64,000 nt of DNA, from NCBI GenBank assembly GCA_002451465.1, contig DKCJ01000006.1, forward strand, positions 14,861 to 78,860. The letters are read 5' to 3'. This document shows positions 32,381-40,121 of the stretch, one piece after another (positions within the stretch are counted from its first letter, which is position 1; each line of letters starts with the position of its first letter). This DNA is from Caryophanales bacterium UBA6877 (GTDB lineage: Bacteria > Bacillota_I > Bacilli_A > RFN20 > CAG-826). The notes beneath the pieces are model-generated. The model did no database searches and had not been told where the DNA came from. It was given only the letters and a program-made list of their open reading frames with translations. The position numbers and the translations under genes are program-made.

Positions 32381-32432
32381 ATTATAAATATCTAAAAATT
32401 TTTATCAACCTTTTTAGTTGATTTTTTCAACT
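32381..32432 (-). promoter_or_regulatory. Promoter and operator-like repeats of the XRE-ImmA-DUF2130 operon
   Basis: On the minus strand TTGATA (32408-32403) and TATAAT (32386-32381) are separated by 16 bases, a strong sigma-70-type promoter. Just upstream AGTTGA-5nt-TCAACT (32416-32432) is a perfect palindrome, and a third half site ATCAACC (32404-32410) overlaps the -35. This is the layout of a repressor-controlled promoter. Confidence 0.7.
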
Positions 32433-32492
32433 TTTTTTGTTTATAGCAATAAACCCATAATATTTTGATTTAAAAATAATTCAAAATCCTAC

Positions 32493-32498
32493 TATAAT
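32493..32498 (+). promoter_or_regulatory. TATAAT -10 element of the histidine-phosphatase gene, apparently leaderless
   Basis: TATAAT ends six bases before the ATG at 32505, so transcription would start at or next to the start codon. No Shine-Dalgarno sequence can fit. The -35 region is only TTTAAA-like. Confidence 0.55.
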
Positions 32499-32504
32499 TT
32501 TATT

Positions 32505-33095
32505 ATGTCAAAAATAATTTACTTAATGAGACATGGTAAAACTGTGTTTAATGTATTACATATTGTGCAAGGTTATAACTCGGATTCCCCACTAACTTTG
32601 AAAGCAAGATTAAAAGGAAGAAAAATCGCCCATTATTTTATAAATAATAAGATTTCTTTCGATGGCGTTTTTGCAAGCGATACATTAAGAGCTACAAAAA
32701 CCGCTAAACTCGTTACAAAACATAAATATAAGGTTATAAAAGTTAGAAATTTAAGGGAACTTAAATTTGGCGACTTAGAAAAAAAACATCAACATTTAAC
32801 ATTTGATAGACTATTTGATGCCCCTAACGCCTTTAAAGATCAACATGGAGAATCAAACGAAGAAGCTGGAAAAAGATTACATGATACTTTATTGGAATTA
32901 ATTAAAAATAAAAATCAAATATTATGTGTTTCAAGTTGTGCCATAATTCTTAGTTTTCTTAAAGTTTATATACCAAATGAATTTTTGAAAATTAAAAAAA
33001 TGAATAACTTTCCTAATTACTCAACTATTGTATTAGAAGTTAATGATAATAAATTTAAATTTATAAAACTAATATCTTTTAAAGATATTTCTTAA
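32505..33095 (+). CDS. Histidine phosphatase-superfamily protein, second catalytic His missing
   Basis: A 196-residue protein of the phosphoglycerate-mutase-like superfamily. The N-terminal LMRHGKT motif with the phosphorylated His, the partner Arg in FASDTLRATKTAKLV, and the Glu in LRELKFGDLE are present. The C-terminal motif, normally VSHGG, reads CVSSCAIIL, so the second histidine is replaced by serine. The protein may therefore be weakly active, changed in function or inactive. The substrate cannot be told. Its -10 element is so close to the ATG that the mRNA is probably leaderless. It is divergent from the XRE operon and not in an operon with the following gene. Confidence 0.82.
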   Translation: MSKIIYLMRHGKTVFNVLHIVQGYNSDSPLTLKARLKGRKIAHYFINNKISFDGVFASDTLRATKTAKLVTKHKYKVIKVRNLRELKFGDLEKKHQHLTFDRLFDAPNAFKDQHGESNEEAGKRLHDTLLELIKNKNQILCVSSCAIILSFLKVYIPNEFLKIKKMNNFPNYSTIVLEVNDNKFKFIKLISFKDIS

Positions 33096-33178
33096 TTTAA
33101 TAGAGATTTAAACCTAAATTAAAAATAAAATAAAATTATCAATTATATTTACCACTAAAAAAGCAAATAACAAAATGT

Positions 33179-33184
33179 TATAAT
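33179..33184 (+). promoter_or_regulatory. Extended -10 promoter of the NifU-like/GGGtGRT operon
   Basis: TGTTATAAT gives a TATAAT box with an upstream TG at the extended -10 position. No good -35 is seen. A strong AAAGGAG site (33221-33227) and the ATG at 33237 follow. Confidence 0.6.
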
Positions 33185-33236
33185 ATTTTAGATTTCTATT
33201 GAGGAAATTATTATTAAATGAAAGGAGTTTTAACTC

Positions 33237-33929
33237 ATGGAATACTCAGCTGAAATAAAACACATGTGTACCGTAAGAAACGGTTGTGATGCTGGCGTTA
33301 GCCCACTCCCAGAAGAAGGAAAATGGGTAAAAGTTAAAGAGGTAAAAGATATCTCTGGTTTAAGCCATGGCATTGGCTGGTGTGCACCACAACAAGGTTG
33401 TGCAAAGCTCACTTTAAATGTCAAAGATGGTATTATTGAAGAAGCTTTAGTTGAAACTATTGGTTGTTCAGGTATGACTCATAGTGCTGCTATGGCTGTT
33501 GAAGTTTTACAAGGAAAGACTTTACTTGAAGCAGTTAATACTGACTTAGTTTGCGATGCTATTAACGTTGCAATGAGAGAAATCTTCAAACAATTTATGT
33601 ATGGAAGAACTCAAACTGCTTTTAGTGAAAACGGTTTACCAGTTGGATCATCTCTTGATGATTTAGGAAAGAACTTAAGATCACAAGTTGGAACTATGTT
33701 TGCTAGTAAAGCAAAAGGCCCACGTTATCTTGAAATGACCGATGGATATGTTTTACATATTGGTCTTGATAAAAATGATGAAGTAATTGGTTATCAATTT
33801 GTCAACTTAGGCAAAATGATGAAAGCAATTAGAGAAGGCGTTGATCCAAAAGAAGCTTATGCAAAAGCTATTGGAACTTATGGAAGATATAATGACGCAG
33901 TCAAAACTATCGATCCAAGAAAGGAATAA
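33237..33929 (+). CDS. NifU/IscU-like iron-sulfur scaffold protein, partner of GGGtGRT protein
   Basis: A 230-residue protein resembling NifU/IscU N-terminal scaffold domains in its core: LTLNVKDGIIEEALVETIGCSGMTHSAAMAVEVLQGKTL (about 58-96, quoted only to show the GCxGMxxS motif and following helix). Conserved-looking cysteines are C11, C17, C49, C55, C77 and C106. The two pairs at 11/17 and 49/55, placed before the IscU-like core, are not found in ordinary IscU. The protein is known in databases as the iron-sulfur scaffold that precedes GGGtGRT proteins in anaerobes. Its assumed job is Fe-S or metal cluster assembly; the client is unknown. It has a strong ribosome binding site and codon use rich in highly-expressed-type codons. 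Confidence 0.8.
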   Translation: MEYSAEIKHMCTVRNGCDAGVSPLPEEGKWVKVKEVKDISGLSHGIGWCAPQQGCAKLTLNVKDGIIEEALVETIGCSGMTHSAAMAVEVLQGKTLLEAVNTDLVCDAINVAMREIFKQFMYGRTQTAFSENGLPVGSSLDDLGKNLRSQVGTMFASKAKGPRYLEMTDGYVLHIGLDKNDEVIGYQFVNLGKMMKAIREGVDPKEAYAKAIGTYGRYNDAVKTIDPRKE

Positions 33930-33934
33930 TTATC

Positions 33935-34936
33935 ATGGTTACATTTGAAAATTATGAACGTAGAAAAGATTCTATCGATGCCTGTTTAAAAGCTAATGGT
34001 ATCAAAGATTTAGAAGAATGCCGTAAAATGTGTCTTGATAAAGACGTAGATGTCGAAAAAATTGTTAAAGGTGTTCAACCAATTTGTTTCGATAACGCTG
34101 TTTGGGCATATACATTAGGTTGCGCAATTGCTATTAAACGTAATGTTAAAGAAGCTGAAAAGATCGCTGTTTGCATTGGTGAAGGTCTCCAAGCCTTTAC
34201 AGTTCCAGGCAGTGTTGCTAATATTCGTGAAGTTGGTCTTGGTCATGGTAACCTTGCAAGCATGCTTCTTGATGAAAAAACAAGATGTTTCTGCTTCTTA
34301 GCAGGTCATGAATCATTTGCCGCTGCTGAAGGTGCAATTGGTATCGCTTTAAATGCTAACAAAGTTAGAAAGAACCCAATTAATGTTATCTTAAATGGTT
34401 TAGGAAAAAATGCTGCATATGTTATCAGCCGTATTAATGGTTTCACATATGTCCGTACTGAACTTGATAGACATACTAATACATTAAAAATCATTGATGA
34501 AACTAAATTCAGTGATGGCGATCGTAGCAAGATTCGTTGCTATGGTTCAGATGATGCTACCGAAGGTGTTGAAATTATGAAACACGAAAGTGTTGATGTT
34601 TCAATTACTGGTAACTCCACAAACCCAACTCGTTTCCAACACATCGTTGCTGGTCAATATAAAAATTGGTGCTGGGGACATGGTAAGAAATACTTCAGTG
34701 TTGCTAGTGGCGGCGGAACTGGTCGTACATTACATCCAGATAATATGGGTGCAGGTCCATCAAGCTATGGTTTAACTGATAATATGGGAAGAATGCATGC
34801 TGATGCTCAATTTGCCGGTAGCTCAAGCGTCCCAGCTCACGTAGAAATGATGGGTTTAATTGGTATGGGAAACAACCCAATGGTTGGTGCTAGCGTTGCT
34901 TGTTCAGTCGCAGTTTACGAAGCATTAAAAAAATAA
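33935..34936 (+). CDS. GGGtGRT-family protein
   Basis: A 333-residue protein carrying the name-giving motif GGGTGRT at residues 259-265, followed by LHPDNMGAGPSSYGLTDNMGR. The family is defined by this motif and by its genomic pairing with an IscU-like protein, but has no established function. Visible features are many cysteines (C17, C29, C33, C51, C63, C80, C118, C120, C202, C246), glycine-rich stretches and no membrane segment or signal peptide. It starts five bases after the scaffold gene, so the two form an operon. A role as the cluster-bearing client of the scaffold is a reasonable inference. A strong terminator follows. Confidence 0.85.
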   Translation: MVTFENYERRKDSIDACLKANGIKDLEECRKMCLDKDVDVEKIVKGVQPICFDNAVWAYTLGCAIAIKRNVKEAEKIAVCIGEGLQAFTVPGSVANIREVGLGHGNLASMLLDEKTRCFCFLAGHESFAAAEGAIGIALNANKVRKNPINVILNGLGKNAAYVISRINGFTYVRTELDRHTNTLKIIDETKFSDGDRSKIRCYGSDDATEGVEIMKHESVDVSITGNSTNPTRFQHIVAGQYKNWCWGHGKKYFSVASGGGTGRTLHPDNMGAGPSSYGLTDNMGRMHADAQFAGSSSVPAHVEMMGLIGMGNNPMVGASVACSVAVYEALKK

Positions 34937-34956
34937 TCAATTAAAATCTAAATAAT

Positions 34957-34983
34957 AAAAGGGCGCTGTTGGCGCTCTTTTTT
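34957..34983 (+). terminator. Terminator of the NifU-like/GGGtGRT operon
   Basis: AAAGGGCGC (34957-34965) pairs with GCGCTCTTT (34971-34979) with one G-U pair and a 5-nt loop, followed by a T run. The GC-rich core is unusual for this AT-rich window. Confidence 0.85.
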
Positions 34984-35087
34984 TATGAAATAAAGTGTGT
35001 TGCGTTTTGTCTCTATGAATTGCAAAACAATTAAAAATATAAAAAATGTGTATGTTATCTTTACCATACACACTTTATTTCATAAAA
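34981..35087. repeat. Palindromic element, copy A
   Basis: TTTTATGAAATAAAGTGTGT (34981-35000) is repeated as a perfect inverted copy at 35068-35087, 67 nt apart. Inside, TGTGTATG (35047-35054) pairs with CATACACA (35065-35072). The latter overlaps the right terminal arm, so the two helices compete. The arm core is closely related to an element at 41249-41307. The layout resembles a short non-coding repeat or structured 3' element; no open reading frame lies in it. Confidence 0.65.
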
Positions 35088-35096
35088 TCATTTTTG

Positions 35097-36368
35097 TTAT
35101 CTTTGATTATAAATATCTTTTATAAGTTCGTACATGTAATCGACGTCTTTTGTCCCGGCTGTCTCATAGCTTGAATGCATAGAAAGTTGAGCACATCCAA
35201 TATCACATGTTTTTATACCAATTTGTGAAGTGCTTAGTGCTCCTAAGGTTGAACCACCTCTTACATCGCTCTTATTATAAAAGAACTGATAAGGTATGTT
35301 GTTTTTCTTACATACATCTATAACAAGCGAGGAAGTATAAGCGTCAGACATATAAGCCATATTAGAATTAAATTTAATAATTGGTCCTTTATCTAAATAT
35401 ACCAAATTATTTGGATCACTTAATTCAGGATGATTTGGATGTACAGCATGTCCATTATCGATCGAGACTAAGAATGAATTTGCTAAAGCTGCATAAAAAT
35501 TATTTTCGCTAAAACCTAGTGAATTTGATATACGTTTCAAGGTGTTTTTTAAAAAATCACCATCTGCACCACCATATGTTTCACTTCCAATTTCTTCGTT
35601 GTCGAAGGAAACATAAACCTTAATATTTTCGGTTTCTCCACTATCTAAAAAAGACCTTAAACTTAAGTAAGCTGATTCTAAATTATCGATTTTTGGTGAC
35701 ATTAAAAATTCGTTATTTATACCACCAACCATGCTCTTTTCATAATTATAAACATTTAAATCATATGAAATAACATCCTCTTCTTTTAAAGAAGTATATG
35801 AACATAATAATTTCATAATCGAATTATTTTCTTCACCTAAAGACATTATTGGTTTTAGATCGACTTCAGGATTATAAATAAAACCATTATTAATATTTCT
35901 ATTAAAATGAATACAAACATTAGGAATAATAAGAACAGGTTTATCTATATCAATTATTTTAGTTTCGACTTTATCATTGTTCTTGTAAAAAATTCTTCCG
36001 GCTATTGATAAAGGTTTATCAAGCCAAGTTGAAGTTATAAGTCCACCATATACTTCAACATTTAATTTATGATAACCATAACTTCTTACTCCATTATCCA
36101 TTTTAATTTTTAAACATGGTGAATCTAAATGAGAGGCCATTATTGTGAAGTCAAATCTTCTAAGCATTGCAGGTATTTTAAAAGCAACAATGCTGCTATC
36201 ATTTCTTGTTAAAAAATAATTTTTACCTCTTTCTACTTCAAAGTTATCACCTTCATTTAATTCTATAAAATTATTTTCTAATAAAATATTTTTAATATTA
36301 TTACAAGCATTATATTCACTATGACTTTTATTTAAAAAATCTACTAAATCATTGATTAAGTTTTCCAT
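35097..36368 (-). CDS. M18-family aminopeptidase
   Basis: A 423-residue cytosolic metallo-aminopeptidase of the M18 family, which removes acidic or other N-terminal residues and forms large tetrahedral complexes. The two-zinc site motifs are present: MASHLDSPCLKIK near residue 88 (His and Asp ligands), FDNEEIGSETYGGADGDFL near residue 255 (Asp, catalytic Glu and Glu), and a C-terminal CAQLSMHSSYETAG segment with the last His. SIDNGHAVHPNHPELSDP is also typical. AGAGGA precedes the ATG. It stands alone between two plus-strand operons. Confidence 0.94.
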   Translation of the reverse strand: MENLINDLVDFLNKSHSEYNACNNIKNILLENNFIELNEGDNFEVERGKNYFLTRNDSSIVAFKIPAMLRRFDFTIMASHLDSPCLKIKMDNGVRSYGYHKLNVEVYGGLITSTWLDKPLSIAGRIFYKNNDKVETKIIDIDKPVLIIPNVCIHFNRNINNGFIYNPEVDLKPIMSLGEENNSIMKLLCSYTSLKEEDVISYDLNVYNYEKSMVGGINNEFLMSPKIDNLESAYLSLRSFLDSGETENIKVYVSFDNEEIGSETYGGADGDFLKNTLKRISNSLGFSENNFYAALANSFLVSIDNGHAVHPNHPELSDPNNLVYLDKGPIIKFNSNMAYMSDAYTSSLVIDVCKKNNIPYQFFYNKSDVRGGSTLGALSTSQIGIKTCDIGCAQLSMHSSYETAGTKDVDYMYELIKDIYNQR

Positions 36369-36502
36369 TTAATTATTCCTCTTTTCGATAAATTATATTA
36401 ACACAATTTAAATAATAAGTTTAATAAATAAACATTAAATTTACTTAGAATTATTTAGGTATCAATATACCGAATTTTATTTAAAAATAACTTAAAAAAT
36501 CA

Positions 36503-36508
36503 TATAAT
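36503..36508 (+). promoter_or_regulatory. TATAAT -10 element of the hypB operon
   Basis: TATAAT lies 22 bases before the hypB start with a TTTAAA-like -35 region about 17 bases upstream. AGGAG follows at 36519-36523 before the ATG. Confidence 0.5.
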
Positions 36509-36529
36509 ATTTAAATGTTAGGAGTTTAT

Positions 36530-37219
36530 ATGGATGGTCCTGTAAAAATAATTGAATTAAAAGAAAGTGTCTTTAAAGACAATGATGAAAAGGCTGACGA
36601 ATTAAGAAATAAACTTAAAAAAGATGGAGTATTTCTATTAAATTTGATGTCAAGCCCTGGAAGTGGAAAAACAACAACTCTTATAAACCTAATTAATAAA
36701 ATTAAAGATAAGGTAAAAATTGGAGTAATGGAAGCTGATATTGATGGAGACATTGATACTAGCGATGTAATTAAATACACTGGCGTTAATGCTATTCAAT
36801 TACATACTGGGGGCATGTGTCACTTAGATGCCTCAATGACAAGCCAAGGCTTAGAAGGTCTTGATAATACTAGATTTGATTTAATTTTTTTAGAAAATGT
36901 TGGAAATCTAGTTTGCCCTGCAGAGTTTGATACAGGTGCTTCAAAAAATGCAGTTATATTATCAGTTCCGGAAGGCGATGATAAACCATTAAAATATCCA
37001 TTAATGTTTGAAAAAGTTGATCTAGTAATCATAAATAAAATTGATGTTGCAAAATACTTCGATTTTGATTTCAAAAAATGTGAAGAGTGGATTAGACTTA
37101 GAAATAAACATTGTAAAATCATTAAAATTTCCGCTAAAACTGGCGAGGGAATTAATGAATTAGCAAACTACATACTAAATGAAGTAAAAACTTGGAAAGA
37201 GAGTAAAGACAATGCCTGA
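36530..37219 (+). CDS. hypB: HypB, nickel-inserting GTPase
   Basis: A GTPase that delivers nickel, with HypA, to [NiFe]-hydrogenase precursors. From the ATG at 36530 (AGGAG five bases upstream) the protein has 229 residues. Visible are the P-loop SSPGSGKTTT (41-50), the metal site of the G domain with C97-H98 in GGMCHLDA and C129 in NVGNLVCPAEFD, and the NKID guanine-specificity motif. The high-affinity N-terminal CxxCGC motif and any His-rich stretch are absent. An upstream in-frame ATG lacks a ribosome binding site. It overlaps the next gene by eight bases. Other hyp genes and hydrogenase subunits are not in the window. Confidence 0.94.
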   Translation: MDGPVKIIELKESVFKDNDEKADELRNKLKKDGVFLLNLMSSPGSGKTTTLINLINKIKDKVKIGVMEADIDGDIDTSDVIKYTGVNAIQLHTGGMCHLDASMTSQGLEGLDNTRFDLIFLENVGNLVCPAEFDTGASKNAVILSVPEGDDKPLKYPLMFEKVDLVIINKIDVAKYFDFDFKKCEEWIRLRNKHCKIIKISAKTGEGINELANYILNEVKTWKESKDNA

Positions 37220-40121
37220 ACAAAATAAAAACAAAAACGTAATATCAAAATATCAAGGTGAAAAAAATCCTGATAAAGAAATATTAAAACTCGGAAGAAA
37301 AATTACTGATGTTGTTGCACATAAACTTAAAGGTTTAACGAGTAATGATCCAGAATATTGGGGATTAAGAGAAGTTATAACTCATGAAGAAGCTGTCGTA
37401 TTAAACAAAATGAAACTTCGTAAGTTCTACACCATTGAAGAACTTATTAAGATGAATAAAAACATTGAACCAGCCAAATTACAAAAAATGTTTGATGAAA
37501 TGTCTGTAAAAGGCATCGTCGAATATGATTATGGCGACCACTATACAGATGAAGGTCCAATTAAAGATGCTCCTCATATTAAAAGATATAGAATTTGTTT
37601 CTTTGTTCCTGGTTCAGCTGAATTATTCAACTCTACAAGAAAACAAATAAACGATAATCCTCCAGTTGCTTCTTTCTTTGAAAGAATGACATTTATTCCA
37701 CTTGCTGGAATTACTCAAATGGTGCCTCCAGGAGGAGATGGCATTGGAATGCACGTTATTCCAGTCGAAAAGGCTATTGATTTTGAAAACAAAGCTATAA
37801 AACTTGAAAGAATATCATATTGGCTTAAAAAATATGATGGACATATTAGCGCAGGAACATGTTCTTGCCGTCTTTCAAGAGCTAAATTAGAAGAAGGATG
37901 TGCTGATGATGGCGATGACTGGTGTGTCCAAGTTGGTGATATGGCTGATTATTGTGTTGAAACTGGTAGATCACACTATATTACAACCGAAGAAGCTTTA
38001 AAAATTATGAAGAGAGCTGAAGACAATGGTTATGTTCACCAAATTACTAACATCGATGGCGAAAACAAAATATTTGATATATGTAATTGTAACGTCAATA
38101 TTTGTAATGCTTTAAGAACAAGCATGCTCTTTAATACACCAAATCTTTCAAGAAGTGCATACACCGCTAAAGTTGATACTTCAAAATGTGTTGCTTGTGG
38201 TTTATGTGTTGAGTATTGCCCAGGTGGAGCTGTTAAACTTGGTCAAAAATTATGTAAAAAAGATCATAGTGAAGTCAAATATCCAAAAGCACCTTTACCA
38301 GACAACTTAAAATGGGGTAAATATGCTTGGGATGAAGGATATCGTGACACTATAAGAATGAAAGATACTTATGATACTGGAAGCGCCCCATGTAAAGCTG
38401 CTTGTCCAGCTCATGTTCCAGTTCAAGCATATTTAAAGAAAGCCCATGAGGGAAAATTCAAAGAAGCTTTAGATCTTATTAAAAAAGAAAATCCATTCCC
38501 AGCAGTTTGTGGAAGAGTTTGCAATAAAAGATGTGAAGAAGCTTGCACTCGTGGAGATTTAGATAAAGCAGTTGCAATCGATGCAGTTAAAAAGTTTATC
38601 GCTGAAAAAGATTTAAATAGCAAAGATAGACTCATTCCTGAAAAAGTTATTCCATCCATTCATGATGGTTTTAATGAAAAGATTGCTATTATTGGTGCTG
38701 GTCCAGCAGGTTTAAGTGCGGCTTATTTCCTTGCATTAAAAGGTTATAAACCAACAGTCTTTGAAAAAAATGCTAGACCTGGTGGTATGCTTGTTTATGG
38801 TATACCAACATATAAACTTGAAAAAGATGTTATTGATGCTGAAATCGAAATTATTAAAGAACTTGGTGCAGATATTAAATGTAATGTAGAAGTTGGCAAA
38901 GATATAACTATCGATGAACTTAAAAAACAAGGTTATAAAGCCTTCTATATTGCAATTGGTTGCCAAGGTGGAAGACGTCCAGGCATTTTAAACGAAAATG
39001 CAAATGGTGCTGAAATTGCTGTTGAATATTTAAAGAATTCCTTTGAACATCAAGATGAAAAATTCGACAAAAATGTTGTTGTCGTAGGCGGTGGTAATGT
39101 CGCTGTAGATTGTGCAAGAACTGCTATGAGAAAAGGCGCTAAAGAAGTTACTATGGTTTCTTTAGAAACTAGAGACACAATGCCTGCAAGTGATGAAGAA
39201 ATTAGCGAAACATTAGATGAAGGAATCAAAATCCTTAATCAATATGGTCCAAAAGAAATTAAAGTTGATGAAAATAACAACATTACATCAATTGTCTTTA
39301 AAAAATGTACAAGTTTATATGATGAAAATCATAAATTTAGTCCAAAATATGATGAAAATGATACTATTGAACTTGAAGCGTCTAAAGTTGTATTTGCTAT
39401 TGGTCAAACTATCGTTTGGGGCGATTTATTAAAAGGTACAAAAGTCACCTTTACACATGGTGTTTATCCAGTTGCTGATAAATTAACATACCAAACAGCT
39501 GATCCTGATATTTATGTCGGTGGTGATGTTTATACTGGTCCAAAGTTTGTAATTGATGCTATCGCTCAAGGACATTATGTTGCTGATTCATTACATAGAC
39601 ATGTACAAAAGGGTGCCTCACCAACTATAGGTCTTTATAAACATAACTTTAAAGAATTAGATAAAACAGATATCTCATTCCCAGTTGGTTATGATAACGC
39701 TAAACGACAAGAAGCTGGCATGAATGAAAAAATTGATTATAAACATTCATTTAGAGATGCACATAATACGTTAACAGAAGAACAAGTTAAAATTGAAACT
39801 GGTAGATGTTTAAGTTGTGGTGCCTCTGTTGTTGATCCAAATAAGTGTATAGGTTGTGGTATTTGTACAACAAAATGTAAATTTAATGCCATCCACCTTT
39901 TCAGAGATCATCCAGAAATGTCTAAGATGACTATTGCTGAGAAAAAAGTTGGCGGATTATTAAAATATAGTTTAAAGCGTGGCATGAGAATTCTCTTACA
40001 TAGTGGCTCTAAAGAAGCTAAAGAGATGAGAAAGCTTCGTAAAGACTACAATAAAAAGAATAAAGAATTTAATAAATTAAATCCAAACACTGGAAATTCA
40101 AAATGCACGAACTTGGAATAG
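37212..40121 (+). CDS. Fused Fe-S / GltD-like FAD-NAD(P) oxidoreductase between hypB and hypA
   Basis: A 969-residue multidomain protein. Residues 1-210 include a winged-helix-like part. 215-300 is a Cys-rich module (CSCR at 217-220, C230, C238, then CNCNVNIC at 291-298), reminiscent of CxCR...CNCCxCCC ferredoxin-type proteins. 326-350 is a 4Fe-4S ferredoxin site (CVACGLCVEYCP). 394-445 is the GltD-type N-terminal Fe-S domain (CKAACPAHVPV, CGRVCNKRCEEAC). 491-500 is the FAD loop IGAGPAG, 624-632 the NAD(P) loop VVGGGNVAV, and 866-890 a final ferredoxin site (CLSCG, CIGCGICTTKC). It resembles NADPH-glutamate synthase beta/NfnB-type electron carriers. The partner and acceptor are unknown. It overlaps hypB by 8 and hypA by 19 bases, so all three are one operon. 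Confidence 0.88.
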   Translation: MPEQNKNKNVISKYQGEKNPDKEILKLGRKITDVVAHKLKGLTSNDPEYWGLREVITHEEAVVLNKMKLRKFYTIEELIKMNKNIEPAKLQKMFDEMSVKGIVEYDYGDHYTDEGPIKDAPHIKRYRICFFVPGSAELFNSTRKQINDNPPVASFFERMTFIPLAGITQMVPPGGDGIGMHVIPVEKAIDFENKAIKLERISYWLKKYDGHISAGTCSCRLSRAKLEEGCADDGDDWCVQVGDMADYCVETGRSHYITTEEALKIMKRAEDNGYVHQITNIDGENKIFDICNCNVNICNALRTSMLFNTPNLSRSAYTAKVDTSKCVACGLCVEYCPGGAVKLGQKLCKKDHSEVKYPKAPLPDNLKWGKYAWDEGYRDTIRMKDTYDTGSAPCKAACPAHVPVQAYLKKAHEGKFKEALDLIKKENPFPAVCGRVCNKRCEEACTRGDLDKAVAIDAVKKFIAEKDLNSKDRLIPEKVIPSIHDGFNEKIAIIGAGPAGLSAAYFLALKGYKPTVFEKNARPGGMLVYGIPTYKLEKDVIDAEIEIIKELGADIKCNVEVGKDITIDELKKQGYKAFYIAIGCQGGRRPGILNENANGAEIAVEYLKNSFEHQDEKFDKNVVVVGGGNVAVDCARTAMRKGAKEVTMVSLETRDTMPASDEEISETLDEGIKILNQYGPKEIKVDENNNITSIVFKKCTSLYDENHKFSPKYDENDTIELEASKVVFAIGQTIVWGDLLKGTKVTFTHGVYPVADKLTYQTADPDIYVGGDVYTGPKFVIDAIAQGHYVADSLHRHVQKGASPTIGLYKHNFKELDKTDISFPVGYDNAKRQEAGMNEKIDYKHSFRDAHNTLTEEQVKIETGRCLSCGASVVDPNKCIGCGICTTKCKFNAIHLFRDHPEMSKMTIAEKKVGGLLKYSLKRGMRILLHSGSKEAKEMRKLRKDYNKKNKEFNKLNPNTGNSKCTNLE

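Noticed and set aside
33935..34936. GGGtGRT protein as a serine dehydratase or another known Fe-S enzyme
   Set aside because: The GGGTGRT motif and the neighbouring scaffold match the family of unknown function; no other family motif is visible.
36369..36529. GGTAT-4-ATACC palindrome between the M18 gene and hypB
   Set aside because: Only five base pairs in AT-rich DNA; not distinguishable from chance.
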